A stretch of DNA of 64,000 nt from RGDT01 sp964630925 (GCA_964630925.1 CAZVZK010000001.1:124001-188000), one strand, 5' to 3'; shown: positions 52,065 through 61,507, counted from the first letter of the stretch. Made by a program: numbers and translations. The notes: generated from the letters alone by a model not told the origin.

Positions 52065-52724
52065 TCACTCCGCGGGGCCGGGCGACATCTCGCGGGCCTC
52101 GATGATCGGCAGGCAGCGCGGCAGAGCCGGACCGTCGCACCGCAGGAAGCCCCACTCGTCGGCGGGCATGGGCGGCGGGCCGTGCCCGACCTCCGTGATG
52201 CCAATCTGCTGGGCCACCTCGTGCAGCTCGCGGAACAGCACCTCGCGGGCGTGGCACCTGTCCGCCGTCACGACGCGCGGCAGCTCCGGGGCGCCGAACC
52301 GCCCGCCCTCGATGCGGACGGCCAGCACCACCGGCATGCCGTGGGCCTGCATGCGGACGGCCAGGTGCGGCAATTCGCCGCAGCCGGCGCCGTGCCCGAC
52401 CAGGACGAAGCGGGCCTCGGGCTCGCGCTGGAACGACTCGAACGCCAGGTCGCACAGCTTGGCGGCGGAGAACGGCCCGCTCGCATAGGTCTTGATCAGG
52501 CCGACGTCGATGAGCTGCTGACGCAGGCCGCCGAGCGGGCCGAACGGGTCGTGCCCGTGGACGAACAGGACGTGGACGCGGTTCTTGACCGGCAGCGGCA
52601 TCGCCCGCACCAGGTCGGCGGGGTCGCCGGGCGCTGCCTGGGGCGCCGGGCGGGTGTTGTGCAGGCAGCCGGCCAGGAGCAGCAGGGCCGGGGCGAGATT
52701 ACCCAGATTCACCCGTCGCAGCAT
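52065..52724 (-). CDS. Lipoprotein with inactive alpha/beta-hydrolase fold
   Basis: A 219-residue lipoprotein (MLRRVNLGNLAPALLLLAGC, lipobox LAGC). The body has VHVLFVHGHDPFGPLGGLR (oxyanion turn) and FVLVGHGAGCGELPHLA. In the second, the position of the nucleophile serine is Gly (GHGAG, near 52390). The fold is therefore hydrolase-like but probably not catalytic. A similar loss occurs in the protein at 46487. It lies about 90 bases upstream of the esterase on the same strand. Confidence 0.78.
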   Translation of the reverse strand: MLRRVNLGNLAPALLLLAGCLHNTRPAPQAAPGDPADLVRAMPLPVKNRVHVLFVHGHDPFGPLGGLRQQLIDVGLIKTYASGPFSAAKLCDLAFESFQREPEARFVLVGHGAGCGELPHLAVRMQAHGMPVVLAVRIEGGRFGAPELPRVVTADRCHAREVLFRELHEVAQQIGITEVGHGPPPMPADEWGFLRCDGPALPRCLPIIEAREMSPGPAE

Positions 52725-52810
52725 GGGCCGCCTCCCGCTCCGAACGTGCCGATTGTCACGCCTGTGTCATCGGCCCGGAAGACGCGGGCGCTGCATCTTA
52801 TCTGAATCCC

Positions 52811-53743
52811 TCAAGCCTTGCGGGCCCACCGCAGTTTCGCAGACCGGCTCCGCGGGTTCGCGCCCACCTCGGCGTAGGTCGCCCGCACCGGCTCCTCGCT
52901 CACAGCCTCGTACACGCCCGCACGCAGGCCGTCGCGGAACGCCCCCTTCACCAGCCGGTCCTCGCCCGAGTGGAAACTGATGATCGCCGCCCGCCCGCCG
53001 GGCCTCAGCACGTGCGGTAGCACACGCAGGAGCTGCTCCAGGTTCGCCAGCTCGCGGTTGACGAGGATGCGCAGCACCTGGAACGTCCGCGCCGCCGGGT
53101 GCGTCTGCCACTGCTTTGCCCCCCGCCGCAGCCGCCAATCCTTCATCCCCACCGCCTCGGCGACGGCGTTGGCCAGGTCGGTCGTCCGCGCCAGGGATCC
53201 CGCCCGCGCCGCCGCGCACACCGCAGGCGCGATACGTGCCGCCTGCTCCTCGTCGCCCAGCTCGCGCAGCGCCCGCGCGAATTCCTCGGGGTCGATGGTG
53301 GCGAGCAATTCCGCCGCCGTCCGCCCGCGGGTGCGGTCCATGCGCATGTCGAGCGGCCCGTCGCGGCGGTACGAGAACCCACGCTCGGCGTCGTCCACCT
53401 GCATGCTCGACATGCCCAGGTCCGCCAGCAGGCAATCCACCCCGTCCAGGCCCTCCTCGCCGATCACCGTCGCGACGCCCGCGAAGTTCATGTGGTGGGT
53501 GCTGAACGGCAGCCCCATCGGCCCCAGACGCTCGCGCGCCTTCGCCAGATTCTCCGTGTCCAGGTCCAGGCACACAAGACGCCCCGTCGCCCCGACCCGC
53601 TCCAGCAGCGCCGCCGAATGCCCCGCCCACCCCGTCGTGCAATCGACGGCCACCTCCCCCGCCTTCGGCGCGAGGGCCGACAGGACCTCCGTGACGAGGA
53701 CGGGCAGATGCGTGCCTTCCGGGGTGCTACGGCTGCGTCTCAT
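52811..53743 (-). CDS. rsmH: 16S rRNA (cytosine1402-N4)-methyltransferase
   Basis: SAM-dependent methyltransferase RsmH (MraW) of 310 residues that modifies C1402 in the decoding centre. Typical are HLPVLVTEVLSALAP, the SAM loop VDCTTGWAGHSAALLERVG, the DLGMSSMQVDDAERGFSYRR stretch with PLDMRMD, LVNRELANLEQLL and IISFHSGEDRLVK. In most bacteria rsmH opens the dcw cell-division cluster after mraZ. Here neither mraZ nor ftsL/ftsI is next to it, which fits planctomycetes, where the dcw cluster is reduced. Confidence 0.95.
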   Translation of the reverse strand: MRRSRSTPEGTHLPVLVTEVLSALAPKAGEVAVDCTTGWAGHSAALLERVGATGRLVCLDLDTENLAKARERLGPMGLPFSTHHMNFAGVATVIGEEGLDGVDCLLADLGMSSMQVDDAERGFSYRRDGPLDMRMDRTRGRTAAELLATIDPEEFARALRELGDEEQAARIAPAVCAAARAGSLARTTDLANAVAEAVGMKDWRLRRGAKQWQTHPAARTFQVLRILVNRELANLEQLLRVLPHVLRPGGRAAIISFHSGEDRLVKGAFRDGLRAGVYEAVSEEPVRATYAEVGANPRSRSAKLRWARKA

Positions 53744-53824
53744 GCCATTAGCCTATCGCGGGGCAGGCCAATATCCATGTAGCATCCGCCCCCCGCGCCG
53801 ACCTTCGCCCCGGTACACCCAATC

Positions 53825-55318
53825 ATGATGCCCGCAGACTCGCAGGGACGCGGCCCCTCGGACACGATGCCCGGTGCCTGGACGGCCCTCTGGCTGCTCG
53901 TGTTGATCAACCTCTTCAACTACATCGACCGCAACGTCATGGCGGCCGTCGAGAAGCACGTCCGCAAGGACTTCTTCGGCCTGAAGGACGAGAAGGGCGA
54001 GTTCGTCATCGACCCCGTGACGAAGAAGGTCAAGGACGGGCACCCCCAGGCCAAGGAGCTGATGGGCCTCCTGAACACCGCCTTCCTCGTCTCGTTCATG
54101 TTCCTCGCCCCCGTCTTCGGCGCCCTGGCTACTAGCATGTCGCGCTGGCTCCTCATCGCCCTCGGCGTCGTCGTCTGGAGCCTCGCCTCCGGGGCCTCCG
54201 GCGCCGCCGAGCTTTTCGGCGCCCAGCTCGGCGGCAAGGAGATCATCCTCTTCCAGACCGTCCTGCCGATGGCCTACGTCGTCATGCTCCTCACACGCGT
54301 CTTCGTCGGCATCGGCGAGGCCGCCTACGGCCCCGTCGCCCCCGACATCATCTCCCAGATGTTCCCCGTCGAGAAGCGCGGCCAGGTCATGGCGTGGTTC
54401 TACACCGCCATCCCCGTCGGCGGCGCCCTCGGCTACGCCCTGGGCGACATCATTTATGGGATCACGGGCCACTGGCGGCACGCCTTCTACGCCGTCGTCC
54501 TGCCGGGCATCGCCCTGGGCGTCTGGTGCCTGTTCATGAAGGAGCCGCCCAGGCCCCAGGGCGCGGCGGCCGCCCCCAAGCCGACCTGGGGCGACTACGC
54601 CGAGCTGTTCCGCGTCCCGTCGTACACCCTCAACACCGTCGGCATGACGTTCATGGTCTTCGCGATGGGCGGCCTCGCCTTCTGGGCGCCGGCGTACCTG
54701 GAATTCAAGCAGGCCGACCCGGTCCTCGGCATCACGCCGGACACATTCTTCGGCATCATGACCGCCTTCCTGGGCATCGTCGCGACGATCCTGGGCGGCA
54801 TGGCCGGCGACTGGCTGCGGCCCCGCTTCTCCGGGGCGTACTTCCTCGTCAGCGGCGCCGCCATGCTCATCGCCGCGCCGCTGCTCGTCGCGGTCGTCTA
54901 CCTGCCGTTCCCCCTGGCGTGGTGGCCGCTCGCCGGGTTCATCTTCTGCCTGTTCTTCAACACGGGGCCGACCAACACGATCCTCGCCAACGTCATACGC
55001 CCCGAGCTGCGGGCGCGTGGCTTCGCCATCAACATCTTCATCATCCACCTGCTGGGCGACGCCGCCTCGCCGTGGCTGATGGGCAAGGTCACCGGCCAGG
55101 ACGACCGCTGGGACCTGTCGTTCCTCATGGTCGCCGCCGTCGTCTTCATCGGCGGCCTCGCCTGGATGTGGGGCGCTGCCTTCCTCAAGGCCGACACGGA
55201 CCGCGCTTCCGGCGGTGCCGCCGTCGCCCCGCCCGCGTTGGCAGAGGCGGGCGTCCCCGCCGCCGCCGCCGAGGGGATCACCCCCACGCCGCCGGGGCAG
55301 ATTCAGCCGCCGCGCTGA
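53825..55318 (+). CDS. MFS transporter, spinster-like
   Basis: A 497-residue major facilitator with 12 predicted helices. The first helix and loop (LWLLVLINLFNYIDRNVMAA) match the spinster-like/MFS-1 group, and the motif A-like loop is at VGIGEAAYGPVAPDIISQMF with PVEKRGQVMAWFY. A loop of about 55 residues after helix 1 (FFGLKDEKGEFVIDPVTKKV) is longer than usual. The substrate is unknown; related proteins move lipids or aromatic acids. Its 3' end overlaps the convergent M50 gene by 41 bases. Confidence 0.93.
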   Translation: MMPADSQGRGPSDTMPGAWTALWLLVLINLFNYIDRNVMAAVEKHVRKDFFGLKDEKGEFVIDPVTKKVKDGHPQAKELMGLLNTAFLVSFMFLAPVFGALATSMSRWLLIALGVVVWSLASGASGAAELFGAQLGGKEIILFQTVLPMAYVVMLLTRVFVGIGEAAYGPVAPDIISQMFPVEKRGQVMAWFYTAIPVGGALGYALGDIIYGITGHWRHAFYAVVLPGIALGVWCLFMKEPPRPQGAAAAPKPTWGDYAELFRVPSYTLNTVGMTFMVFAMGGLAFWAPAYLEFKQADPVLGITPDTFFGIMTAFLGIVATILGGMAGDWLRPRFSGAYFLVSGAAMLIAAPLLVAVVYLPFPLAWWPLAGFIFCLFFNTGPTNTILANVIRPELRARGFAINIFIIHLLGDAASPWLMGKVTGQDDRWDLSFLMVAAVVFIGGLAWMWGAAFLKADTDRASGGAAVAPPALAEAGVPAAAAEGITPTPPGQIQPPR

Positions 55319-56459
55319 CGGCTTCCGCCCGCCGGAGGATGTCTTCAAGGAGGCCCCGCTCCATGTCCGCCCCGCCGAGGTCCGCCGACCGCGGCAGGGC
55401 GGCGAGCGCAGCCCGCGCCGCCGCGGCCGCCCGCACCACGTCGCCCGCCGCCAGGTGTGCCGCCGCGAGGCCGCGCCGGTCGGTGTGCTCCTCCAACGCG
55501 CCGGCGGGGATGCGCCGCATGTACGACCACGCCGCGTCGGCGTCCCCGTCGTGGACGCCCGCCATGTACGCCGCCTCCAGCCAGAGCGGCGCCCGCCCAT
55601 CCGCGCCCCACCGCGCTGCCCCGCCCACGCCCAGCGACAGGCGGCGCCTCGCGCCGCGCACGTCGCCCAGGTCGAGGGCGTGCAGGTACGCGAGGTAATG
55701 CGCCTCCGGGTGCATCCGCTCCAGGTCGCCCTCCCACAGGTGGCGGCGGACGAGCGCGGCGGGCCAGTCGCGTGGCCGCGTCCCGTACTGCATCAGGGTC
55801 ATGAGGCTCCCGACGCCGAAGGCCAGCTCGCGCTCCCGCGCGGAGGTGAACAGCCACCCGATGAGCGTCCCGTCGGACCTCTGGGCCGGGTCCCCGGACG
55901 GCGCCAGCGCGGTCAGCCCCAACATCACGTTCGTCATCACCCCGAGGATGCAGACGGCCGACCACACCCCCGCCGGGTGGGGCCAGGTGAGCGACTCGGG
56001 CCACCCCTCCTGCGGCGGCCCGCCGGCAAGGTGCGCCAGGCCGACATACACGCCGGCGAGCAGGAAGTTGGCGAGCGGGCCGCCCGCGGTGACAGCCGCC
56101 TCGCGCCAGGGCCCCTCGTGGGGCGTGGTGGGCACCGCCATCACGAACCCGCCGAGGCCCCGGCCCGGCCGCCTGAACGAGGTGCGCCAGCGGCCCCGCT
56201 CCCGCACGAATTCCACGAAGCCGAGGTGGACGTGGAGCAGATGCAGCCCGCACGCCCACGCCGCGAGGGCGTGACCCGCCTCGTGGGCGGCGACGAAGAG
56301 CGGCGTCTGCGCCGTCCCCAGGGCGAGCGCCAGGACGAAGGCGGCCGGGCCGTGGAGGTGCAGCACGCCGAGGAGCAAGGCCCCCATGAGCAGCCACAGC
56401 CCGCCGGCGATGAGCTGCGCGGGCAGCTCACCGCCCCACAGGCGGGCCGGCGCCGTCAC
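55278..56459 (-). CDS. Site-2-protease-like M50 family membrane protein
   Basis: A 393-residue membrane protein. The zinc site HEAGH (H59, E60, H63) lies in a transmembrane segment (TPLFVAAHEAGHALAAWACG). The companion motif TAGGPLANFLLAGV and a later NVMLGLTALAPSGDP with RSDG provide the metal-binding Asp. The C-terminal 120 residues form a helical, TPR-like cytoplasmic part. The GTG start overlaps the fusA stop as GTGA, so it is translated with EF-G. This order is unusual, because tuf normally follows fusA. Confidence 0.85.
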   Translation of the reverse strand: MTAPARLWGGELPAQLIAGGLWLLMGALLLGVLHLHGPAAFVLALALGTAQTPLFVAAHEAGHALAAWACGLHLLHVHLGFVEFVRERGRWRTSFRRPGRGLGGFVMAVPTTPHEGPWREAAVTAGGPLANFLLAGVYVGLAHLAGGPPQEGWPESLTWPHPAGVWSAVCILGVMTNVMLGLTALAPSGDPAQRSDGTLIGWLFTSARERELAFGVGSLMTLMQYGTRPRDWPAALVRRHLWEGDLERMHPEAHYLAYLHALDLGDVRGARRRLSLGVGGAARWGADGRAPLWLEAAYMAGVHDGDADAAWSYMRRIPAGALEEHTDRRGLAAAHLAAGDVVRAAAAARAALAALPRSADLGGADMERGLLEDILRRAEAVSAAAESAPAAWG

Positions 56460-58585
56460 AGGTAATTCTCCGGGTGCAGCAGCCGGTCCAGCACGTCCGG
56501 CGGCGCGGGCATGTACCGTGACGGCTCCATCGTGTACGACGCCCGCCCCTGGCTCAGGCTGCGGGACTTGTCCGCGTAGTCGAACAGGTTCCCCATCGGC
56601 GCGTACGCCTCGATCTCGGCCACGCCGATCTCCGAGCGGTTCTCGAACCGCTTCACCTCGCCCCGCCGCGCCCCGATGTCCCCGATCAACGCCCCGCCGA
56701 ACTGCTCCGGCACCTCGACCAGCAGCTTCATCCACGGCTCCAGCAGGAGCATGTTGCCCCGCATCGCCTTCATGACGGCGTCGTTGCCCGCCGCCTGGAA
56801 CGCCACGTCGCTCGACATCGCGTCGTCCTTCTGGGCGTCGACGATGGTCGCCTTGACGTTCATCACCGGGAAGCCGATCTCGCCCGAGTCGAGGGCGCCG
56901 CGGACGCCGGCCTCCGCCGCCGCGATCCACTCCGGCAGGATCTGCTCCGGGTCGAGGCGGTTGACGACGACGATCGACTCCGGCCCGTCGTACTTCTCCA
57001 GCTCCACCGTCACCTTGGCGAACAGGCCCGCCCCCACGCCGCCGGGCGCGCCCTTGACGCACTCGCCCTCGGCCCGCGCCTTGCCCTTCACCGTCTCGCG
57101 GTAGCTGACACGCGGCTGGCCGATCCGCACCTTCAGCCGGAAATCGCGGACCATGCGGTGCTGCTTGATCTGCAGGTGCAGCGTCCCCATCCCGCTCATC
57201 AGCGTCTGCCCGGACTCCTTGTCCACGCCCCAGGTGAACGTCGGGTCCTCCTTCTTCAGGATGTCGAGCGTGTCGGTCAGCTTCTTCTTGTCCGCAGACG
57301 AATCCGGCTCGATGGTCTGGCTCACCACGCCCTGGGCAAACGTGATACGCGGGAGCTGGATGGGGTGCTGCGCGTCGCACAGCGTGTCGCCGGTGATCGA
57401 CTCGCGCATCCCCACGACGGCGACGATGTCACCGGCGTACGCCTCCGGCAGCTCCTTCCGCTGCGTGGGGTCGGCCATCGTGTGGTACAGCTTGGTGATC
57501 ATCTCCTTGAAGTTGTTGCGCCCGGGGTTGATCATCCGGCTGTTCGCCTTCAGCGTCCCCGAGTAGATGCGCACGAAGTACAGGTCGCTCGTCGAGTAAT
57601 GGACGTACTTGAACACCAGCCCGCAGAACGGCTCCTTCGGGTCGGGCTTGCGCTTCTCCTCCTTGCCCTCCTTCTTCGGGTTCTCCCCCACGACCGGCGG
57701 CCTGTCGAGCGGGCTGGGCAGGTAATGCACGACCGCGTCGAGCAGCGGCTGCACGCCGATGTGCTCCCGCCCCGACCCCGGCAGCACCGGCTGGATCTTG
57801 CGTGCCAGGGTGAGGTCACGTACCAGCTCGCGCAGGGCCGCCGGCGGGATCGGCTTGCCCTCAAGGACGAGCGACGTGACGCGGTCCTTCTCGTCGTGCT
57901 GCGTCAGGGCGTCGAGCATCCTCTCGCGGGCCGCCTCCGCGTCGAGGAGCAGGTCCTCGGGGATGTCGCTCACGGTGATCGTCTTGCCCTCGTCGTCGCG
58001 GTCGAACGAGAGCGCCTTCATCTCGATCAGGTCGATGGTGCCGGCGAACGGGCGGTCGCTGTCCTTGACCGACCCCGCCCCGATGGGGATGGCCAGCGGC
58101 ACGGGGTTGCCGGCCAGACGCTTGCGGATCGAATCCACCGCCCGGTCGAAATGTGCCCCGACGATGTCCATCTTGTTGATGAACACGATGCGCGGCACCC
58201 CGTACTTGTTGGCCTGCCGCCACACCGTCTCGGACTGGGCCTCCACGCCCTTCTGGGCGTCGAACACCACCACCGCCCCGTCGAGGACGCGCAGAGAGCG
58301 TTCCACCTCGGCGGTGAAATCGACGTGCCCCGGCGTGTCGATGAGGTTCACCGTGCAGTCGCGCCACTGGAACGGGATGCACGCCGAGTAGATGGTGATG
58401 CCACGCTCCTGCTCCTCGGGGTCGAAGTCGGTCTCGGTGTTGCCCGAGTCGACGGCCCCGAGCTTGTGCTTGGCCCCGGAGTAGAACAGGATGTGTTCGG
58501 ACGTGGTGGTCTTGCCGGCGTCGATGTGCGCGATGACGCCGATGTTGCGCACCTTCGACAGATCGTATTTCGCGGCGGCGGCCAT
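56456..58585 (-). CDS. fusA: Elongation factor G
   Basis: Translational GTPase of 709 residues. G1 IAHIDAGKTTTSEHILFYSG, G2 RGITI, G3 DTPGHVDF, G4 NKMD are intact; domain IV begins at RVSYRETVKGKA and domain V includes GALIGDIGARRGEV. The effector region reads SGNTETDFDPEEQERGITIY, which differs from the usual EF-G1 sequence and is reminiscent of the spirochaete/planctomycete-type EF-Gs. A charged insert near residues 300-315 (NPKKEGKEEKRKPDPKE) is also distinctive. It is the fourth gene of the str operon, downstream of rpsG and an inverted-repeat element. Confidence 0.95.
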   Translation of the reverse strand: MAAAAKYDLSKVRNIGVIAHIDAGKTTTSEHILFYSGAKHKLGAVDSGNTETDFDPEEQERGITIYSACIPFQWRDCTVNLIDTPGHVDFTAEVERSLRVLDGAVVVFDAQKGVEAQSETVWRQANKYGVPRIVFINKMDIVGAHFDRAVDSIRKRLAGNPVPLAIPIGAGSVKDSDRPFAGTIDLIEMKALSFDRDDEGKTITVSDIPEDLLLDAEAARERMLDALTQHDEKDRVTSLVLEGKPIPPAALRELVRDLTLARKIQPVLPGSGREHIGVQPLLDAVVHYLPSPLDRPPVVGENPKKEGKEEKRKPDPKEPFCGLVFKYVHYSTSDLYFVRIYSGTLKANSRMINPGRNNFKEMITKLYHTMADPTQRKELPEAYAGDIVAVVGMRESITGDTLCDAQHPIQLPRITFAQGVVSQTIEPDSSADKKKLTDTLDILKKEDPTFTWGVDKESGQTLMSGMGTLHLQIKQHRMVRDFRLKVRIGQPRVSYRETVKGKARAEGECVKGAPGGVGAGLFAKVTVELEKYDGPESIVVVNRLDPEQILPEWIAAAEAGVRGALDSGEIGFPVMNVKATIVDAQKDDAMSSDVAFQAAGNDAVMKAMRGNMLLLEPWMKLLVEVPEQFGGALIGDIGARRGEVKRFENRSEIGVAEIEAYAPMGNLFDYADKSRSLSQGRASYTMEPSRYMPAPPDVLDRLLHPENYL

Positions 58586-58610
58586 CGCTCACTCTCCCAG
58601 GGAAACGCCA

Positions 58611-58757
58611 TTCACCACAGAGGCACAGAGAACACAGAGAAGACACAGGCAGAGGGAAGAAGGAGATAGCGGGAGAGCCTGCGAAGGCCCGTGTCCCCAT
58701 TCTATCCGCTTCTCTCTGCCTGTGTCTTCTCTGTGTTCCCTGTGCCTCTGTGGTGAA
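58611..58757. repeat. 147-bp element with 44-bp terminal inverted repeats
   Basis: The left arm 58611-58654 (starts TTCACCACAGAGGCACAGAG) and right arm 58714-58757 are complementary at 43 of 44 bases. The arms contain the short periodic unit ACACAGAGA. The 59-base middle is unrelated. It lies between fusA and rpsG inside the operon and would form a long hairpin in the mRNA. Confidence 0.85.
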
Positions 58758-58774
58758 TCGTCTTGTCGGCTACG

Positions 58775-59248
58775 TCACCACGCGAAGTGGCTGAACGCCT
58801 TGTTGGCGTCCGCCATCTTGATCGTGTTCTCGCGCTTGGTCATCGCCTCGCCCTCGCGGCGGAACGCCGCCATCAGCTCGTCGGCGAGACGCATGAACAT
58901 CGGCCGGCCCGCCTTCGAGCGTGCCGCCCCGATGATCCACCGGATCGACAGCGACTGCTGCCGCTTCTTGTTCACCTGCATCGGCACCTGGTATGTCGCA
59001 CCGCCGACGCGCTTCGAGCGCACCTCCACGGTCGGCTTCACGTTCTCGACCGCCTGGGTGAACACGTCGATGGGGTTGGTGTCCCCGCCCATCCGCTTCT
59101 TAATCTGGTCGAGCGCGCCGTAGAAGCACCGCATCGCGGTCGCCTTCTTGCCGGCCCACATCAGGCAGTTGATGAACTTGCTCGCAAGCTCCGAGCCGTA
59201 CACCGGATCGGGCTTGAGGGTCGTCGCGCTCGCGGTCTGCTTGCCCAT
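58775..59248 (-). CDS. rpsG: 30S ribosomal protein S7
   Basis: A 157-residue 16S rRNA-binding protein that nucleates the 30S head. Characteristic stretches are SKFINCLMWAGKKATAMRCF, NPIDVFTQAVENVKPTVEVR, SKRVGGATYQVPMQV and RWIIGAARSK. The start ATG 59248 gives the usual length (about 156); the longer frame upstream is Arg/Pro-rich noise. The ribosome site is weak. It follows a small Cys-rich ORF by 38 bases. Confidence 0.97.
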   Translation of the reverse strand: MGKQTASATTLKPDPVYGSELASKFINCLMWAGKKATAMRCFYGALDQIKKRMGGDTNPIDVFTQAVENVKPTVEVRSKRVGGATYQVPMQVNKKRQQSLSIRWIIGAARSKAGRPMFMRLADELMAAFRREGEAMTKRENTIKMADANKAFSHFAW

Positions 59249-59286
59249 GGTTGGTGCGTCGCTCGCTGGCTGGGGGTCCTTGTCCG

Positions 59287-59514
59287 TCAGTTGGCCGACG
59301 GCGCGGGGAGGTCCGAAAGACTCAGGTATCGGCGGACCGACCGGACGACGCCGTCCGGGTCGAACATCACGTGGTTGACCTGCCCGCATGAGGGGCAGGG
59401 GGCGAGGACTGCGGCCACGGGGTGGCAGTCCCCAAGGCCCTCGCAGCGTACGGTCAGGCCCACGGAATGGGTACAGCCGACGCAGGCGAAATCGAGGCAC
59501 AGGTTGAGGGCCAT
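59287..59514 (-). CDS. Small Cys-rich protein between rpsL and rpsG
   Basis: A 75-residue protein with several cysteines: CLDFACVGC, VRCEGLGDC and APCPSCGQV. The CxxC pairs and length suggest a zinc-ribbon-like fold. Nothing like it is part of the classical str operon. The gaps on both sides are 37-38 bases, so it is transcribed with the ribosomal genes. The start at 59514 lacks a strong Shine-Dalgarno. It could be a translation-linked zinc protein or a lineage-specific gene; the function is unknown. Confidence 0.75.
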   Translation of the reverse strand: MALNLCLDFACVGCTHSVGLTVRCEGLGDCHPVAAVLAPCPSCGQVNHVMFDPDGVVRSVRRYLSLSDLPAPSAN

Positions 59515-59551
59515 CTCTCTGCGGGCTCCATCCCGAGAAAGGGCGAATCGA

Positions 59552-59929
<378 letters not shown>

Positions 59930-59995
59930 GATCCGTCGGGTATCCCGTATCCTGAGTGACCTTCGCCGCGCGCTACACTCGGCAGATGTGTCAGG

Positions 59996-61384
59996 CTATC
60001 GGGCCGGCGGGCATCGGTCAAGGGCACCGGCGATTTTCGTGCCCTCCCCCGACAGAAATGGCGCCGCCACGGTGGACACGCTGAACAGATACTTCCCCGA
60101 AGGCGCCGCCGGGATCTCCGCCACCACCTCCAGCGCCGCCGTCGCCGACGGCCCCAGGTAAACGCGGATCGCCTCGCGCAGGAACGCCGCGTCGGCCTCG
60201 GCGTCGAATCCGCGCCCGGGCACGACGCGGAAGACGACCTCGCCCGCCCGCGACTGGCGGATCTGCACCTGCCCCAGGCTGGGCCGCTTCGCCACCAGGT
60301 TGATCGTCAAGGCCGCCCCAGACACCATCTGCCCCTCGGCCCCCACCAGGAAGTCCGTCACCCTCCCGGCGAGGCGTTCGATGCGCGGCAGACGCCGCCC
60401 GCAGGGGCAATCGCCGTCCGCCCAGGCCGCCATGTCGCCGACGCGGTAGCGGATGAGCGGCATGGCGTAGTTCAACAGGTCGGTGATGAGGACGCTGCCG
60501 ACCTCGCCGGGCCGGGCCGGCCCCGTCGGCGTCTCGATCTCGACGAGCAGCCCCTCCGCCATGACGTGCATCCCGGCGTGGGCCGGGCACTCGCTGGCGA
60601 TCACGGACACCTCGCGGCAGCCGTAGCGGTTGAACACCCGGCACCCGAAGACACGCTCGATCAGCGCGCGGCCCTCGTCCTCCAGTACCTCTGCCGTCGT
60701 GATGACCGCCTCCGGCGTGGGCGGACGCAGCCCGTGGCGTTCCAGCCACCGCGCGAACAGGACCGCCGACCGCGCGTAGGCGAGGACGATGCGCGGCCTC
60801 TGCTTCACCAGCGCCGCATGAAACTCCGACAGCGAGCGCTCGGTGATCCGCCCCGTGTCGAGCCACAGCGGCTCGCGCATCAGCCAGTCGCGCATGCGTG
60901 ACTTCAGCGTCGGCGGAGGCCGATCCTGCGGCGCCCCCCACAGGACGGCGGCGCGATCGCCGGGCCGGTAGCCCGCCCATCCGTTGTGCCGCCACGTCGC
61001 CGCCGAGCGTGAACACTTCCGCTCGCGGTCCATCTTGAGCTGGAGCGGCCGGCCCGTGGACCCGCCCGTCTGGTTGTCGATGAGGCCCGCCCACCCCTCC
61101 GCCACCATCTCCGGCCCGCGTGCCTGGATGTCCGACTTCTCCAGGATCGGCGTCTGACGGATGTCGTCGAGCGAGCCGATGCGATCCCGGTAGAACGGGC
61201 AGCGCTCGCGCGCGTGCTTCAGGAGGGCTGCCAGCCGCCGGCGTTGCAGCGCCGCCAGCTCGTCCTCCGACAGCCATTGCGTGCGGTCGAGCTCTCGCTC
61301 GTAGCGGAGCTGGGCCTCCTCCCCACGCCGCCAGGCGACGAGGGGGTGCAGGACACGGCGGACGAGTGTGGCGTGCAGGCTCAT
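59996..61384 (-). CDS. CapK/phenylacetate-CoA-ligase-like adenylating enzyme
   Basis: A 462-residue member of the ANL superfamily in the PaaK/CapK branch, often found in capsule and surface polysaccharide loci. Motifs are NQTGGSTGRPLQLKMD (P-loop), RYGCREVSVIASECPA, MPLIRYRVGDMAAWA (hinge Asp) and a C-terminal ligase domain with GAALTINLVAKRPSL. The substrate acid is unknown. It follows an asparagine-synthase-like gene on the same strand, about 260 bases away, and lies directly upstream of rpsL. The start 61384 opens at MSLHATLVRRVLHPLVAW; the ORF extends 43 residues further. Confidence 0.9.
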   Translation of the reverse strand: MSLHATLVRRVLHPLVAWRRGEEAQLRYERELDRTQWLSEDELAALQRRRLAALLKHARERCPFYRDRIGSLDDIRQTPILEKSDIQARGPEMVAEGWAGLIDNQTGGSTGRPLQLKMDRERKCSRSAATWRHNGWAGYRPGDRAAVLWGAPQDRPPPTLKSRMRDWLMREPLWLDTGRITERSLSEFHAALVKQRPRIVLAYARSAVLFARWLERHGLRPPTPEAVITTAEVLEDEGRALIERVFGCRVFNRYGCREVSVIASECPAHAGMHVMAEGLLVEIETPTGPARPGEVGSVLITDLLNYAMPLIRYRVGDMAAWADGDCPCGRRLPRIERLAGRVTDFLVGAEGQMVSGAALTINLVAKRPSLGQVQIRQSRAGEVVFRVVPGRGFDAEADAAFLREAIRVYLGPSATAALEVVAEIPAAPSGKYLFSVSTVAAPFLSGEGTKIAGALDRCPPAR

Positions 61385-61507
61385 GGGTGTGCGTCCTCGG
61401 GCGTCCTCATCGTGGCGGCAAGCGTCCTGGCTTGCCGATCCATCGCCGTTCGGCGGAAGGTCGGAATTGGACGGAATGAGACGGGTGGTGTGGCCTGCGG
61501 GTGCGGA

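Noticed and set aside
52811..53743. Start of a dcw cell-division cluster
   Set aside because: rsmH is present, but no mraZ, fts or mur genes flank it.
53753..55600. 615-codon minus-strand ORF opposite the MFS transporter
   Set aside because: Low-complexity Arg/Asp/Glu/Gly-rich shadow frame. The plus-strand frame encodes a clear 12-helix transporter.
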